This document shows, piece after piece, positions 30,674 through 38,649 of a stretch of 64,000 nt of DNA; the first letter of the stretch is position 1; each line of letters starts with the position of its first letter. The notes beneath the pieces are model-generated. The model was not told the origin of the DNA and did no database searches. It saw nothing but the letters and a program-made list of their open reading frames with translations. The DNA is from Kitasatospora aureofaciens. GTDB taxonomy: Bacteria; Actinomycetota; Actinomycetes; Streptomycetales; Streptomycetaceae. The translations under genes were made by a program, and so were the position numbers. The stretch lies in assembly GCF_001188955.3 (NCBI RefSeq), contig NZ_JPRF03000097.1, positions 62,001 through 126,000 on the forward strand, read 5' to 3'.

Positions 30674-31804
30674 TCAGCGCGCCGGGGTGAACTCCGAGAG
30701 CCGGTCCAGGCCCATGGCGACCGCTGCGAAGCCGCGGTCGAGCATCTGCAGCTCGTAGTCCTCGACAGCGTCGGTGAGTTCGGCCTCGCCGCGGTGGACG
30801 GCGGCGAGTGAGCGGCAGAGCAGCGCGGCGTCGCGGAACGCCGTGTTGGCGCCCTGGCCGGCGCTCGGCGGCATGGCGTGGATCGCGTCGCCGAGCAGGG
30901 TGACCGGCCCGGTGCCCCAGTGGGATACCGGCTCGGCGTAGCGGATCGTCAGCGGCGAGCTGTTGCCGGTGTCGGACTGCCGGACGAGCTCGACCAGGTC
31001 GGGGTGCCAGCCGTCGAGCAGGCCGAGCAGCCGGTCGCGCACCTGCGCCCATTCCCCGGGCTCGGGGCCGAGCGGCTCGGGGAGCATCGCCACCCAGCGC
31101 AAGTAGCTCTCGGCGTCCGGCAGTTCCACCTCCGGTGCCAGTTCGGCCGCGGCGAGCCGAGGTGGGCGCCGGAACTCCATCCGGCCGACCAGCAGGTTCA
31201 GGCCGGAGCCGTGCACCAGGGTGCCGGAGCCCGGCACCAGCGCGGCGAGGCGCTCGGTCAGCGGCGTGCGGCCGAGCAGTGCGTTGCCGGGGACGTCCAC
31301 GACCTCGGCCCCGGGCAGCAACTGCCGGCGGACCGCCGAACCCACGCCGTCCGCCCCGACCAGGAGGTCGCCCACCGCGCTGCCGCCGTCCGCGAGCCGG
31401 GCCTCGGCCCGTCCGTCCGCCCGCTCCCGGTAGCCGGTCACGGCCCGGCCGAACTCGACGCGGTCGCCCAGCCCGGCGAGCAGCAGCTGCCGCAGCACGT
31501 GCCGGTCGGCGGCCGTGCCGTCGACCGTCGCGCTGAGGTGCCGCAACTCGTTCAACTGCCGGTCCACCAGCCGCCGTGCGCCCGCAAGCGGGCCGGTGAC
31601 GGCCTCCAGCAGGGGGTGCAGCCGGGGCGGCAGGCACTCCCGCAGCGCGGCGATCCCCGGCCCGTCCAGGCCGATCCGGAAGCCCTGGTAGCGGCTGTCC
31701 GCGGCGGGTTCGCGCTCGAAGACCCGGACGTCGATCCCGGCCCGGACCAGTCCCTGCGCCAGACAGAGGCCGCCGATCCCGGCCCCGGCCACCAGCACCT
31801 TCAT
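30674..31804 (-). CDS. FAD-dependent monooxygenase
   Basis: The product is 376 aa. G-A-G-I-G-G (6-11) binds FAD, D-G at about 150-160 and G-D-A-I-H-A-M-P-P-S-A-G-Q-G (about 304-317) are the conserved sites of aromatic hydroxylases of the UbiH/PHBH class. ATG 31804 has GAGGAGAAG upstream and gives the usual N-terminus. It lies 61 nt after the small gene at 31866-32069. Such enzymes hydroxylate aromatic or polyketide substrates; the substrate is unknown. Confidence 0.87.
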   Translation of the reverse strand: MKVLVAGAGIGGLCLAQGLVRAGIDVRVFEREPAADSRYQGFRIGLDGPGIAALRECLPPRLHPLLEAVTGPLAGARRLVDRQLNELRHLSATVDGTAADRHVLRQLLLAGLGDRVEFGRAVTGYRERADGRAEARLADGGSAVGDLLVGADGVGSAVRRQLLPGAEVVDVPGNALLGRTPLTERLAALVPGSGTLVHGSGLNLLVGRMEFRRPPRLAAAELAPEVELPDAESYLRWVAMLPEPLGPEPGEWAQVRDRLLGLLDGWHPDLVELVRQSDTGNSSPLTIRYAEPVSHWGTGPVTLLGDAIHAMPPSAGQGANTAFRDAALLCRSLAAVHRGEAELTDAVEDYELQMLDRGFAAVAMGLDRLSEFTPAR

Positions 31805-31865
31805 GCTCTTCTCCTCGTTCCTCGTCATCGGGGAGTCGTCGTCCCGTCGTCCCGTCGTTCGGGTG

Positions 31866-32069
31866 TCAGTCGCGCGGGTCGAGCAGGACGACGGCGGCCG
31901 AGTACGGCGCGAGCGAGCCCGGCGCCGAGCCGTGCCGGACCGTCGGCGCCCCGTCGCCGTCGTGCCAGGACAGGGCGTGCCGCACCCGGTAGTCGCCGGG
32001 CAGGGAGAGGCGGAACGGCTGGGCGTGCTCCGGGTGCTTGTTGACCAGGGCCAGGATCCGCTTCGCCAT
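31866..32069 (-). CDS. Hypothetical protein (67 aa)
   Basis: The product starts at ATG 32069 and has no recognised domain. It has an even mix of charged and hydrophobic residues and ends Y-S-A-A-V-V-L-L-D-P-R-D, similar in feel to the beta-strand-rich C-terminus of glycosidases, but this is not secure. It is upstream of the FAD monooxygenase on the same strand and probably in the same transcript. A possible operator pair lies 93 nt upstream. Confidence 0.6.
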   Translation of the reverse strand: MAKRILALVNKHPEHAQPFRLSLPGDYRVRHALSWHDGDGAPTVRHGSAPGSLAPYSAAVVLLDPRD

Positions 32070-32161
32070 GGCGCTCTCCCGTGCGTGCGTTCGATTGATG
32101 CACCGTCAGCTTCGCCGATCCCGGCCCCCGGGCGGCAGGACGCTTCGTCACCGATCGGAGA

Positions 32162-32197
32162 TGACAGCTGTCACCTCCGGCGCCCTGACCGCTGTCA
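32162..32197. promoter_or_regulatory. Candidate operator: two TGAC(A/C)GCTGTCA sites 24 bp apart
   Basis: TGACAGCTGTCA at 32162-32173 is a perfect 12-bp palindrome; TGACCGCTGTCA at 32186-32197 is a one-mismatch copy on the same face spacing. The second touches the stop codon of the ABM gene. They could bind a dimeric regulator of the FAD monooxygenase transcript. No regulator gene is adjacent. Confidence 0.45.
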
Positions 32198-32563
32198 GTC
32201 CTGCGGCGCCTCCGTCCGGACGAACCCGTGGCTGCGCTCCACCTTCGCCACGTGCAGCGAGTAGCGCTGGTACCACTCGGCCCGCCCGCGCTGCTGCGCC
32301 GCGCGGTGCTCCACGTCGGTCCGCCACGCGGCGAGGGCCTCGGCGTCGCGGAAGTACCCGACGGTGATGGCCAGCCCGCCGGGCGACTGCGCGTAGTCCA
32401 TCCCCAGGTACCCGGGGATGTCCCGGACCAGCTCCTTCATGCGCGCGTCGGTCTCGCTGTAGCCGCTCTGGTCCGGAGTCCGCACCGCGGTGAACACGGC
32501 GACGTAGTAGGGAGGTTCGAAGGCCTCGACGGGCACGGCAGGTGCTTCCGGGTGATCGCTCAT
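32195..32563 (-). CDS. Antibiotic biosynthesis monooxygenase (ABM) domain protein
   Basis: The product is 122 aa. Y-Y-V-A-V-F-T-A-V-R (19-28), G-Y-L-G-M-D-Y-A-Q-S and L-A-I-T-V-G-Y-F-R-D-A-E-A-L-A-A-W follow the ABM alpha/beta-barrel pattern (dimeric, cofactor-free oxygenases or haem-degrading enzymes). No haem-binding signature can be assigned. Start ATG 32563 has GGTGG upstream. It is divergent from the PQQ cluster. Confidence 0.82.
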   Translation of the reverse strand: MSDHPEAPAVPVEAFEPPYYVAVFTAVRTPDQSGYSETDARMKELVRDIPGYLGMDYAQSPGGLAITVGYFRDAEALAAWRTDVEHRAAQQRGRAEWYQRYSLHVAKVERSHGFVRTEAPQD

Positions 32564-32933
32564 GGCGCCACCGTAGGGCGGCCCGCGCGCGGTGATCCAG
32601 CGTCCCGCCCGAAACGGGACGCACCGGGGACGAGGGACAGGGCCCGGCGGGACAGCGGGTGCGGGATCGCCCGGCAAGGGCTCGGGCGTCACCCGACCGG
32701 GTGAGCCGCCGGCAGGCCCTCCGGAACCCGGCCCCGACCGGGCCCGCCCCGGCCGGAGGCCGCCGTCGGCGGTCCCGCAGACCCCGCCCGCGCGGTTCTC
32801 GACCGGCGCCCGGCCGCCCGGGCTCGTAGCGTCCCGCCCGAGGGCCCGAGAGCCCTCGCCGGCCCCGGTTCGGCCCCCGAGCCGGGCACCGGAACCGGAC
32901 TCCCGAACCGGACCCCGAACCGAGGAGGCAGCC
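32564..32933. other. 370-bp divergent intergenic region
   Basis: Lies between the ABM gene and pqqA. It holds an 8-bp hairpin (32600-32607 with 32615-32622, loop CCCGAAA) close to the ABM start and three tandem repeats before pqqA. No SigB-type or clear sigma-70-type promoter was found on either strand, and no protein frame has credible composition. Confidence 0.6.
32893..32928 (+). repeat. Tandem AACCG repeats ending in the pqqA ribosome site
   Basis: Three consecutive units start at 32893, 32906 and 32918 with AACCGGACTCCCG, AACCGGACCCCG and AACCGAGGAGG. The last merges with the GAGGAGG Shine-Dalgarno of pqqA. The arrangement resembles the repeats before the SDR gene at 14642-14706. Confidence 0.6.
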
Positions 32934-33104
32934 ATGGATGCCGCCCGTACCCCGTCACCGCCGCCGAAGGCCACCGCCGCACCCACGGCCCGGCCGAAGG
33001 GCGCCAGGCCCGCCTGGTCCGCACCCGCGGTGGAGTGCCACCGCACCGGCGCCGAGGTCACCGCGTACGCCGGACGACGGGCCCCGCAGTGGCCCGACCG
33101 CTGA
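32934..33104 (+). CDS. pqqA: PQQ precursor peptide PqqA
   Basis: The product is 56 aa, about twice the typical 22-40. The C-terminal part keeps the core: W28, then E41-V-T-A-Y45, the Glu and Tyr three residues apart that are joined to make PQQ, followed by A-G-R-R. The first 30 residues are Ala/Pro/Lys-rich leader. GAGGAGG precedes the ATG. The pqqC remnant begins inside its last codons. PqqE with PqqD crosslinks E41 and Y45 before peptidase release; no peptidase gene is in the window. Confidence 0.8.
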   Translation: MDAARTPSPPPKATAAPTARPKGARPAWSAPAVECHRTGAEVTAYAGRRAPQWPDR

Positions 33105-33349
33105 GCCGCGAGCGGTTCGCGGCGAGGCCGCACGACCTGCGCGGACGGCACCGGGACACCAACCAGTCCCACCTGCGCCCGCACTCCGGTGGCTGCACGC
33201 CACTGGAGCTGCGGCGCCGCACCCCGGAACTCGTCCTGGACCACTGCGTCACCGGGACCCAGCAGCAGGCCGCCGCGGACGCGCCGGCCTTAAAGTGCGA
33301 GGTCCTGCGGGCCATGCCGGACGCCGTCGACCACGGGACCGACCGGTGA
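33089..33349 (+). pseudogene. pqqC: PqqC remnant with large internal in-frame deletion
   Basis: The frame runs from GTG 33089 to TGA 33349, 86 codons against about 230-255 in PqqC. Residues 4-42 (P-L-S-R-E-R-F-A-A-R onward, T-P-L-E-L-R) match the PqqC N-terminus; residues 46-83 (L-V-L-D-H-C-V-T-G-T-Q-Q-Q-A-A, A-L-K-C-E-V-L-R-A-M) match the C-terminus. The roughly 150 residues between, with most active-site His, Arg, Tyr and Glu, are gone, and the retained N-terminus lacks the Y-H-D-x-H-P-F-H core. PqqC normally does the final eight-electron oxidation and ring closure. The frame remains open and keeps the GTGA overlap with the next gene. Confidence 0.75.
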
Positions 33350-34755
33350 GCACCGCCCGGGCCGTCCCGACCGCCCCGGACGTCCCCGTCCCCGGCCTCC
33401 GCCCGGGCGTCCGGCTGGTGCACGACCCGGTGCGCGGCCGGTCCGCGCTGCTCCACCCCGAGGGCGTGCTGCTGCTCAACGACACCGCCGCCGCCGTCCT
33501 ACGGCACTGCGACGGGCACCGCGACGCGCGCTCGGTCACCGCCGGGCTCGCCGAGGAGTACGACGGGGTGGACGGCGCCCAGGTCGACGCCCTGCTCACC
33601 GACCTCGCCGAGCGCCGGCTGCTCACCCTGGACGGGACGGGCGCCCCCGTCCTGCCGGCGACGGCCGCCGCACCGCCCGGCGGTGCCGTCCGCACACCCG
33701 CCCCGCTCGGACTGATCGCCGAACTCACCTACCGCTGCCCGCTCCAGTGCACCTACTGCGCCAACCCGGTCGAACTCGCCCGCTACCGCGCGGAGCTGGA
33801 CACCGACCAGTGGCTGGCCGTCATCGACCAGGCCCGCGGGCTCGGCGTGCTCCAGCTCCACCTGACCGGCGGCGAACCGCTGCTGCGCCGCGACGTCACG
33901 CAACTGATCGCGCGCGCCGCCGAGTCGGGCCTCTACACCAACCTGATCACCAGTGGCGTCCCGCTGGCCGCCGGGCGCGCCCGCGAACTCGCCGCGGCGG
34001 GCCTGGACCACGTGCAGCTCTCGCTCCAGGACGCCGAGCCGCGTCCCGCCGACGCCGTCGCAGGGATCGCCGCCCACGACCGGAAGCTCGCCGCGGCGCG
34101 GCAGTTCACCTCGGCCGGCCTGCCGCTGACCGTCAACGCCGTGCTGCACCGGGGCAATCTGGCCCGGCTCGGCGCCCTCACCGACCGGGCGGTCGAACTC
34201 GGCGCCGACCGCGTCGAACTCGCCCACGTCCAGTACTACGGCTGGGCCCGGCGCAACCGCGCCCACCTCGCCCCCGGCGAGGAGCAGGTCCGGCAAGCCG
34301 AACGGGACGTCGCCGCCGCCCGACAGCGCCACCGAGGGCGGGCCGAGATCGTGTACGTCCCCGCCGACCTGCACGGCGGCACGGTCAAGCCCTGCATGAA
34401 CGGCTGGGGGCGGGAGCAGTTGGCGGTCACCCCCACCGGCGGCGTCCTGCCCTGCCTCGCCGCCGCACAGCTGCCCGGTCTGGAGGTGCCCAACGCGGTC
34501 ACCGACGGGCTGGCGGCGAGCTGGCACGACTCGACCGCGTTCAACCGGTTCCGCGGCACCGACTGGATGCCGGAGCCCTGCCGCGGCTGCGCCCTGCGCG
34601 AGCTGGACCACGGCGGCTGCCGCTGCCAGGCCTACCAGTTCACGGGCGACCCGGCGGCGACCGACCCGGCGTGCCGGCTCTCGCCGCACCACCACCTGGT
34701 CACCGACCCGGTCCCGGCCGAGACGGCGGCCCCGGTGCCCCGGCGCTTCCGGTGA
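33346..34755 (+). CDS. pqqE: PqqD-PqqE fusion, radical SAM crosslinking enzyme
   Basis: The product is 469 aa. Residues about 10-100 are PqqD (P-G-V-R-L-V-H-D-P-V-R-G, L-N-D-T-A-A-A-V-L-R-H-C-D-G), the chaperone that binds PqqA. Residues about 118-455 are PqqE: C131-x3-C135-x2-C138 binds the SAM [4Fe-4S] cluster, G-G-E-P follows, and the SPASM-type cysteines are seen in the C-terminal part (C-R-G-C-A-L-R-E-L-D, G-G-C-R-C-Q). It makes the Glu-Tyr carbon-carbon bond in PqqA. The GTG start overlaps the pqqC remnant stop. D-E fusions are known in some PQQ loci. Confidence 0.92.
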   Translation: MSTARAVPTAPDVPVPGLRPGVRLVHDPVRGRSALLHPEGVLLLNDTAAAVLRHCDGHRDARSVTAGLAEEYDGVDGAQVDALLTDLAERRLLTLDGTGAPVLPATAAAPPGGAVRTPAPLGLIAELTYRCPLQCTYCANPVELARYRAELDTDQWLAVIDQARGLGVLQLHLTGGEPLLRRDVTQLIARAAESGLYTNLITSGVPLAAGRARELAAAGLDHVQLSLQDAEPRPADAVAGIAAHDRKLAAARQFTSAGLPLTVNAVLHRGNLARLGALTDRAVELGADRVELAHVQYYGWARRNRAHLAPGEEQVRQAERDVAAARQRHRGRAEIVYVPADLHGGTVKPCMNGWGREQLAVTPTGGVLPCLAAAQLPGLEVPNAVTDGLAASWHDSTAFNRFRGTDWMPEPCRGCALRELDHGGCRCQAYQFTGDPAATDPACRLSPHHHLVTDPVPAETAAPVPRRFR

Positions 34756-34789
34756 AGGCGAGCCGGAGCGCCGGGAGAAGGAGCACGCC

Positions 34790-35686
34790 GTGAAGATCAG
34801 GGTCCTCGGGACCGCCGCGGGCGGCGGCCTGCCGCAGTGGAACTGCGGCTGCGCCGAGTGCGGCTGCGCCCGCCGCACCGGCGCCGCCCGGAGCCAGGAC
34901 TGCCTGGCGGTCAGCGGCGACGGCCGCGCCTGGTACCTGGTCAACGCCTCCCCGGACCTGCGGTCCCAGCTGCTCGCGGCACCCGAGCTCGCCCCCGCCC
35001 CGGGCACTCGGGACACCCCGCTGCGCGGCGTCCTGCTCACCAGCGGCGAACTCGACCACACCCTGGGCCTGTTGACCCTGCGCGAGGCCGCCCGGCTGGC
35101 CGTGTACGCCACCGCGCCGGTGCGCCGCGCGCTCCACCGGGCCTTCCCCGTCGGCCCGCTGCTCTCCTGCTACACCGAGGCCGACTGGCTCACCGTCACC
35201 CCCGGTGAGCCCGTGGAGCTCGCCGGCGGCCTGCGCGCGGAAGCCTTCGCGCTCGGCGGCAAGCGCCCCCGGTACGCCGCCGACCTGCCCGGCGAGGGGG
35301 AGGGCGACCGTACGGACTGGGTGACCGGCTACCGGTTCACCGAGGAGGGTGGCGCTGCCCGCGTCGTGTACGCCCCGGGGCTGGCCGACTGGACCCCGGC
35401 CGTGGAGCGCGCGGTGGCCGGGGCGGATGTGGTCCTGCTCGACGGCACCTTCAGCACGGCCGACGAACTCGCCGAGCGGACCGGCGGCGCCCGCCGCTCG
35501 CCCGGCATGGGCCACCTCGCCGTGCGGGACTCGCTCCCGCACCTCGCCCGCCGACCCGGCCCCCGCTACCTCTACACCCACCTCAACAACACCAATCCGC
35601 TCGCCCGTCCCGACCCGCCCGGGGCGGCGGAGCTGGCGGCGGCGGGCGCGGCGGTCGCCGAGGACGGCCTGCTGATCGAGCTCTGA
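34790..35686 (+). CDS. pqqB: PQQ biosynthesis protein PqqB
   Basis: The product is 298 aa, full length. The N-terminal G-T-A-A-G-G-G-L-P-Q-W-N-C-G-C and C-A-E-C form the zinc site, and L-D-H-T-L-G-L-L lies on the metallo-beta-lactamase-like fold. PqqB hydroxylates the crosslinked Tyr moiety. GTG 34790 has AAGGAG at good spacing. It lies 34 nt after the pqqDE gene. All conserved regions look intact, in contrast to pqqC. Confidence 0.93.
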   Translation: MKIRVLGTAAGGGLPQWNCGCAECGCARRTGAARSQDCLAVSGDGRAWYLVNASPDLRSQLLAAPELAPAPGTRDTPLRGVLLTSGELDHTLGLLTLREAARLAVYATAPVRRALHRAFPVGPLLSCYTEADWLTVTPGEPVELAGGLRAEAFALGGKRPRYAADLPGEGEGDRTDWVTGYRFTEEGGAARVVYAPGLADWTPAVERAVAGADVVLLDGTFSTADELAERTGGARRSPGMGHLAVRDSLPHLARRPGPRYLYTHLNNTNPLARPDPPGAAELAAAGAAVAEDGLLIEL

Positions 35687-35708
35687 CGGCGACGGGCGGG
35701 CCCGCCGC

Positions 35709-36347
35709 TCATGCGGCCCGCAGTTCCGCCGTCGCGCCCTTCGACAGGCTGACCCGCACCAGCGCGGCGGCGAGCCGGGCGTGCTCGTCGGGCGGGACGA
35801 GGCCGCCCAGACCGCCGGGTGTGTGCGGCAGGCCGAGGTCCGCGGCCGCCGCACACGCCCGCTCGTCGAAGAACGGGCGCAGCCACGGCCACACTGTCTG
35901 GACCTCTCGGCAGAAGATGTCCGCGCCGACCGGGCCGATCCGGGGCACCTCCTGGAGCAGCTCCCGCAGGGCGTCCGGATCGCCGTCGGCCTCGTCGCCC
36001 AGTCGGCGCAGGTCGCCGTGCCAGCGGTCGAGCACCAGCTGCGCCCCTTCGCCGAGCGCGGTTGCGGTGCTCTCGTCGTACCGGACGTAGTGGGCGCGGC
36101 CCAGCGCGTCCACCCGGTCCTGCCAGCGGGAGTCGGCCATCGCGCGCGGCGTGCGGTACCCGGCGGCGGACAGCTCCCGGGCGGCCCCGATGGCGGTCTC
36201 GGCGCTGATCCGGATCGAGCACAGGACGGTCATGACCAGCAGCCGGTACAGCGGGGAGGGCTTGTCCCGCAGCGTGATGCCGGCCTCCTCGGCGTACGTC
36301 CGGCCGTGTTCGGCGAGCAGCCGGGAGGTGATCGTGTCGACGCTCAT
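35709..36347 (-). CDS. HhH-GPD-type DNA repair protein
   Basis: The product is 212 aa from ATG 36347. L-Q-E-V-P-R-I-G-P-V-G-A-D-I-F (about 147-161) is a helix-hairpin-helix followed by the family's downstream helix. The Cys cluster for a 4Fe-4S site, and the usual catalytic Lys, are not seen, so it may bind DNA without glycosylase activity. It converges on pqqB with a 22-nt gap. Probably annotated as endonuclease in relatives. Confidence 0.7.
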   Translation of the reverse strand: MSVDTITSRLLAEHGRTYAEEAGITLRDKPSPLYRLLVMTVLCSIRISAETAIGAARELSAAGYRTPRAMADSRWQDRVDALGRAHYVRYDESTATALGEGAQLVLDRWHGDLRRLGDEADGDPDALRELLQEVPRIGPVGADIFCREVQTVWPWLRPFFDERACAAAADLGLPHTPGGLGGLVPPDEHARLAAALVRVSLSKGATAELRAA

Positions 36348-36475
36348 CGTGCTCTCCAGCGAGTGGGTGTCCGTCAGGAGCGGGCGAGCAGCGCCCGGTG
36401 GGTGCCGCGGTGGCACCTCGCCGGCCACTGGCGCTCGGCGGGCGCCCCGGGCGAGACCCGGGCGGTGACGGCCGG

Positions 36476-37363
36476 TCAGCCTGCGCCGGGGAGCCGTACC
36501 TCCAGGTGTCCGGAGAGCACCCGGGTCTCCAGCACCGGCTGCGGCGCGGTGGCGGGGCCGCCGGCCACCTCGCCGTCCCGCAGCCGGAACTTGCTGCCGT
36601 GCCAGGGGCAGCGCAGGCAGCCGTCGACGACGCTGCCCTCCGAGAGCGGGCCGGAGAGGTGGGCGCAGCGCTCCGCGAGCACGTGGCAGCGCTCGCCGTC
36701 GCGGACCACGACCACGGCGAGTTCGCCGACCCGGCGGCGGACCGGCTGCCCGACGGGGAAGTCCTCGACCGGGCCCAGCGTGGCCCAGTCCGGCGGCGCC
36801 AGCCGGGGCACCGCGGCGGCCCGGTCGGGGCCGGCGGCCTGCCGGTAGGCCAGGTGTCCGCCGAGCACGCCGCCGACCGCCACGGCGGTCATCCCGGCCC
36901 AGCCGAGCAGCCGGCCGCGCCCGCGGTGCCCACGGCAGCGGGCCAGTAGCGAACCGGTGTACAGCAGCACACCGCCGGTGTTGGCGAGCGCGTGCACCAG
37001 CCCGGTGCGCCGCCTCGGCGCGTCGAGCCGGGACCAGTCCACCCAGCCCGCCAGCGCGGCGGGCCCGGCGGCCAGCAGGCCCGCCGCCACCAGGACGTCG
37101 GCCGAACGGCGCCGGCCGGGCGCCAGGTCGAGCAGTCCGGCCGACGTCCAGCAGCCGATCGGCAGCTGGACCAGCGCGGGGTGCAGCGGATGGCCCAGCC
37201 AGACCCCGTGCAGGGCGTCGCGGTACGGGCCCAGCGGGAGGGACTGGAACGCGTCGGCGAGCGGCTGGGCCGGGGTGTCCAGCACCTCCCAGTGCGCGGG
37301 TGCCTCCAGGGCGCGGCGCAGTCGACGGGACCAGCGGTGGGTGTGCAGAGCTGAGGTGTCCAT
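36476..37363 (-). CDS. Rieske [2Fe-2S] protein with DUF2231 membrane domain
   Basis: The product is 295 aa. Residues about 50-175 contain four hydrophobic segments of DUF2231 (G-H-P-L-H-P-A-L-V-Q-L-P-I-G). Residues about 195-290 are a Rieske ferredoxin with ligands C233-x-H235 and C252-x2-H255. It should be a membrane electron carrier; partner unknown. A SigB-like element overlaps its start region. ATG 37363 is the first codon of the frame. Confidence 0.88.
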   Translation of the reverse strand: MDTSALHTHRWSRRLRRALEAPAHWEVLDTPAQPLADAFQSLPLGPYRDALHGVWLGHPLHPALVQLPIGCWTSAGLLDLAPGRRRSADVLVAAGLLAAGPAALAGWVDWSRLDAPRRRTGLVHALANTGGVLLYTGSLLARCRGHRGRGRLLGWAGMTAVAVGGVLGGHLAYRQAAGPDRAAAVPRLAPPDWATLGPVEDFPVGQPVRRRVGELAVVVVRDGERCHVLAERCAHLSGPLSEGSVVDGCLRCPWHGSKFRLRDGEVAGGPATAPQPVLETRVLSGHLEVRLPGAG

Positions 37364-37372
37364 ATCGGGCGG

Positions 37373-37397
37373 CTAGCCGAACCCGGCCCGGCCAAAC
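37373..37397 (-). promoter_or_regulatory. Candidate SigB-type promoter for the Rieske gene
   Basis: On the minus strand GTTT (37397-37394), 15 nt, GGCTAG (37378-37373). The ATG at 37363 is only 10 nt from the -10, so the transcript would have almost no leader. Same variant -10 as at 17625. Confidence 0.45.
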
Positions 37398-37434
37398 CCG
37401 CCCTGACGCGCACCTCGGCGGCGGAACGGACGGC

Positions 37435-37463
37435 GGCCCCCACTCCGCACGGGAGTGGGGGCC
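37435..37463 (-). terminator. Terminator after the DUF4034-like gene
   Basis: A 12-bp stem (37435-37446 with 37452-37463) with the 5-nt loop GCACG, 16 nt downstream of the stop at 37480. Confidence 0.85.
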
Positions 37464-37479
37464 ACGGGGTCCTGCCGGG

Positions 37480-38613
37480 TCAGGCCTTCTTCCTTGCCTC
37501 CGCGACCGCGCCCTGGACGGCGGCGACCCGCAGGTCCACGAACGCCTGCCGGGCGTCCTTGAAGTTGGTGAACGGCTGGGGGATGACCCGGCCGAGCGCG
37601 CGGTACTGCTCCAGCGCCTCGGTCGGGCGCCCGGCCCGGGTCAGGGCGTAGGCGAGCCAGCCGCGGGCGTACCCGGCCCGGGGGTGGTCGGGGTCGGCGG
37701 CCGCGAGGTCGGCGCGGGCCGCGTCCAGGGCGGCACCGACCTCCGGCCGCTTCCAGGCGGTGAGCTTCTCCCCGTCCTGCCCGAACTGCTCGAAGTAGGC
37801 CTCCAGCTTGATCGGGGCGAGCAGGCTGCCGGCCGGGGCGGCGTCGATCGCACCGTCGATGAATCCGTGCATCAGCTCGTGGCTGCCGTGCCACTTGTCG
37901 CACCAGTACTGCAGCGCCCGGCTGTGCGCCGACCAGTGGTGCGGGTCGCGCTCGACGAGTTCGGCCCAGAGCTCCCGGAAGCGGTCGTTGGACCAGTTGA
38001 GGCCCATCGCGATGGAGGTCTGCACGACCCACGGGTTGGGGTCGTCGTCGGGGGCGAGCGCGACGGCGGCCAGCGCGGCCTCCTCGGCCTCCAGCAGGAC
38101 CCGGTGGAAGGCCTCGAACTGTTCGCGGGTGACCTGGTCGGCGCGGGCGCCGGTGCGGATGTTCCAGGCCAGGTAGACCAGGGCGTCCGCGTGCAGCAGG
38201 GCGGCGGTGGGGTCCTGCGGCCGCTCCGCGCGCCAGGCGCGCAGCCACCCGTCGTCCTCGGCGGCGAGCCGGGCCAGCTCGCGCTGCCGCAGCCAGCGCA
38301 GGTCGGCGGTGGCCTCCGCGGTGAGGTAGGCGGCGGCCGGCCGCCAGTCGCCGGCCTTCGCGGCGGCGAGCGCGGCGGTCTCCTCGGGGTCGGGCTCGCC
38401 GTCCAGGACCATGTCGCCGGCGGGCAGCAGCCCGTGCTCGGCCGGGACGATGGTGTTCTTCGCCCGGCCCTCCGCGGCGAGCCGCGCCTCGTGACCGGCG
38501 ATGGTGGCCTTGGCCCGCTCCAGCTGGGCCAGCTTGCGCTTCGCGAGCCGGGTCATGACGACCGGGAACAGCAGGACGAGGCCGACGACGGCCAGCACGA
38601 TGATGCCGATCAA
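37480..38613 (-). CDS. DUF4034-like TPR/helical protein with N-terminal membrane anchor
   Basis: The product is 377 aa. Residues 3-22 are one hydrophobic helix followed by Lys/Arg, so it is probably anchored with a cytosolic body. The rest is Ala-rich and helical, with W-L-R-A-W-R-A-E-R-P-Q-D-P-T and a late H-P-R-A-G-Y-A-R-G-W-L-A-Y-A-L region like tetratricopeptide repeats. Function unknown. It follows the M48 peptidase gene by 36 nt on the same strand, so they may act together in membrane protein quality control. Confidence 0.7.
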   Translation of the reverse strand: MIGIIVLAVVGLVLLFPVVMTRLAKRKLAQLERAKATIAGHEARLAAEGRAKNTIVPAEHGLLPAGDMVLDGEPDPEETAALAAAKAGDWRPAAAYLTAEATADLRWLRQRELARLAAEDDGWLRAWRAERPQDPTAALLHADALVYLAWNIRTGARADQVTREQFEAFHRVLLEAEEAALAAVALAPDDDPNPWVVQTSIAMGLNWSNDRFRELWAELVERDPHHWSAHSRALQYWCDKWHGSHELMHGFIDGAIDAAPAGSLLAPIKLEAYFEQFGQDGEKLTAWKRPEVGAALDAARADLAAADPDHPRAGYARGWLAYALTRAGRPTEALEQYRALGRVIPQPFTNFKDARQAFVDLRVAAVQGAVAEARKKA

Positions 38614-38649
38614 GGGTGTTCCTTCCGTGGGGTTCGGTCCGCCGGGCCG

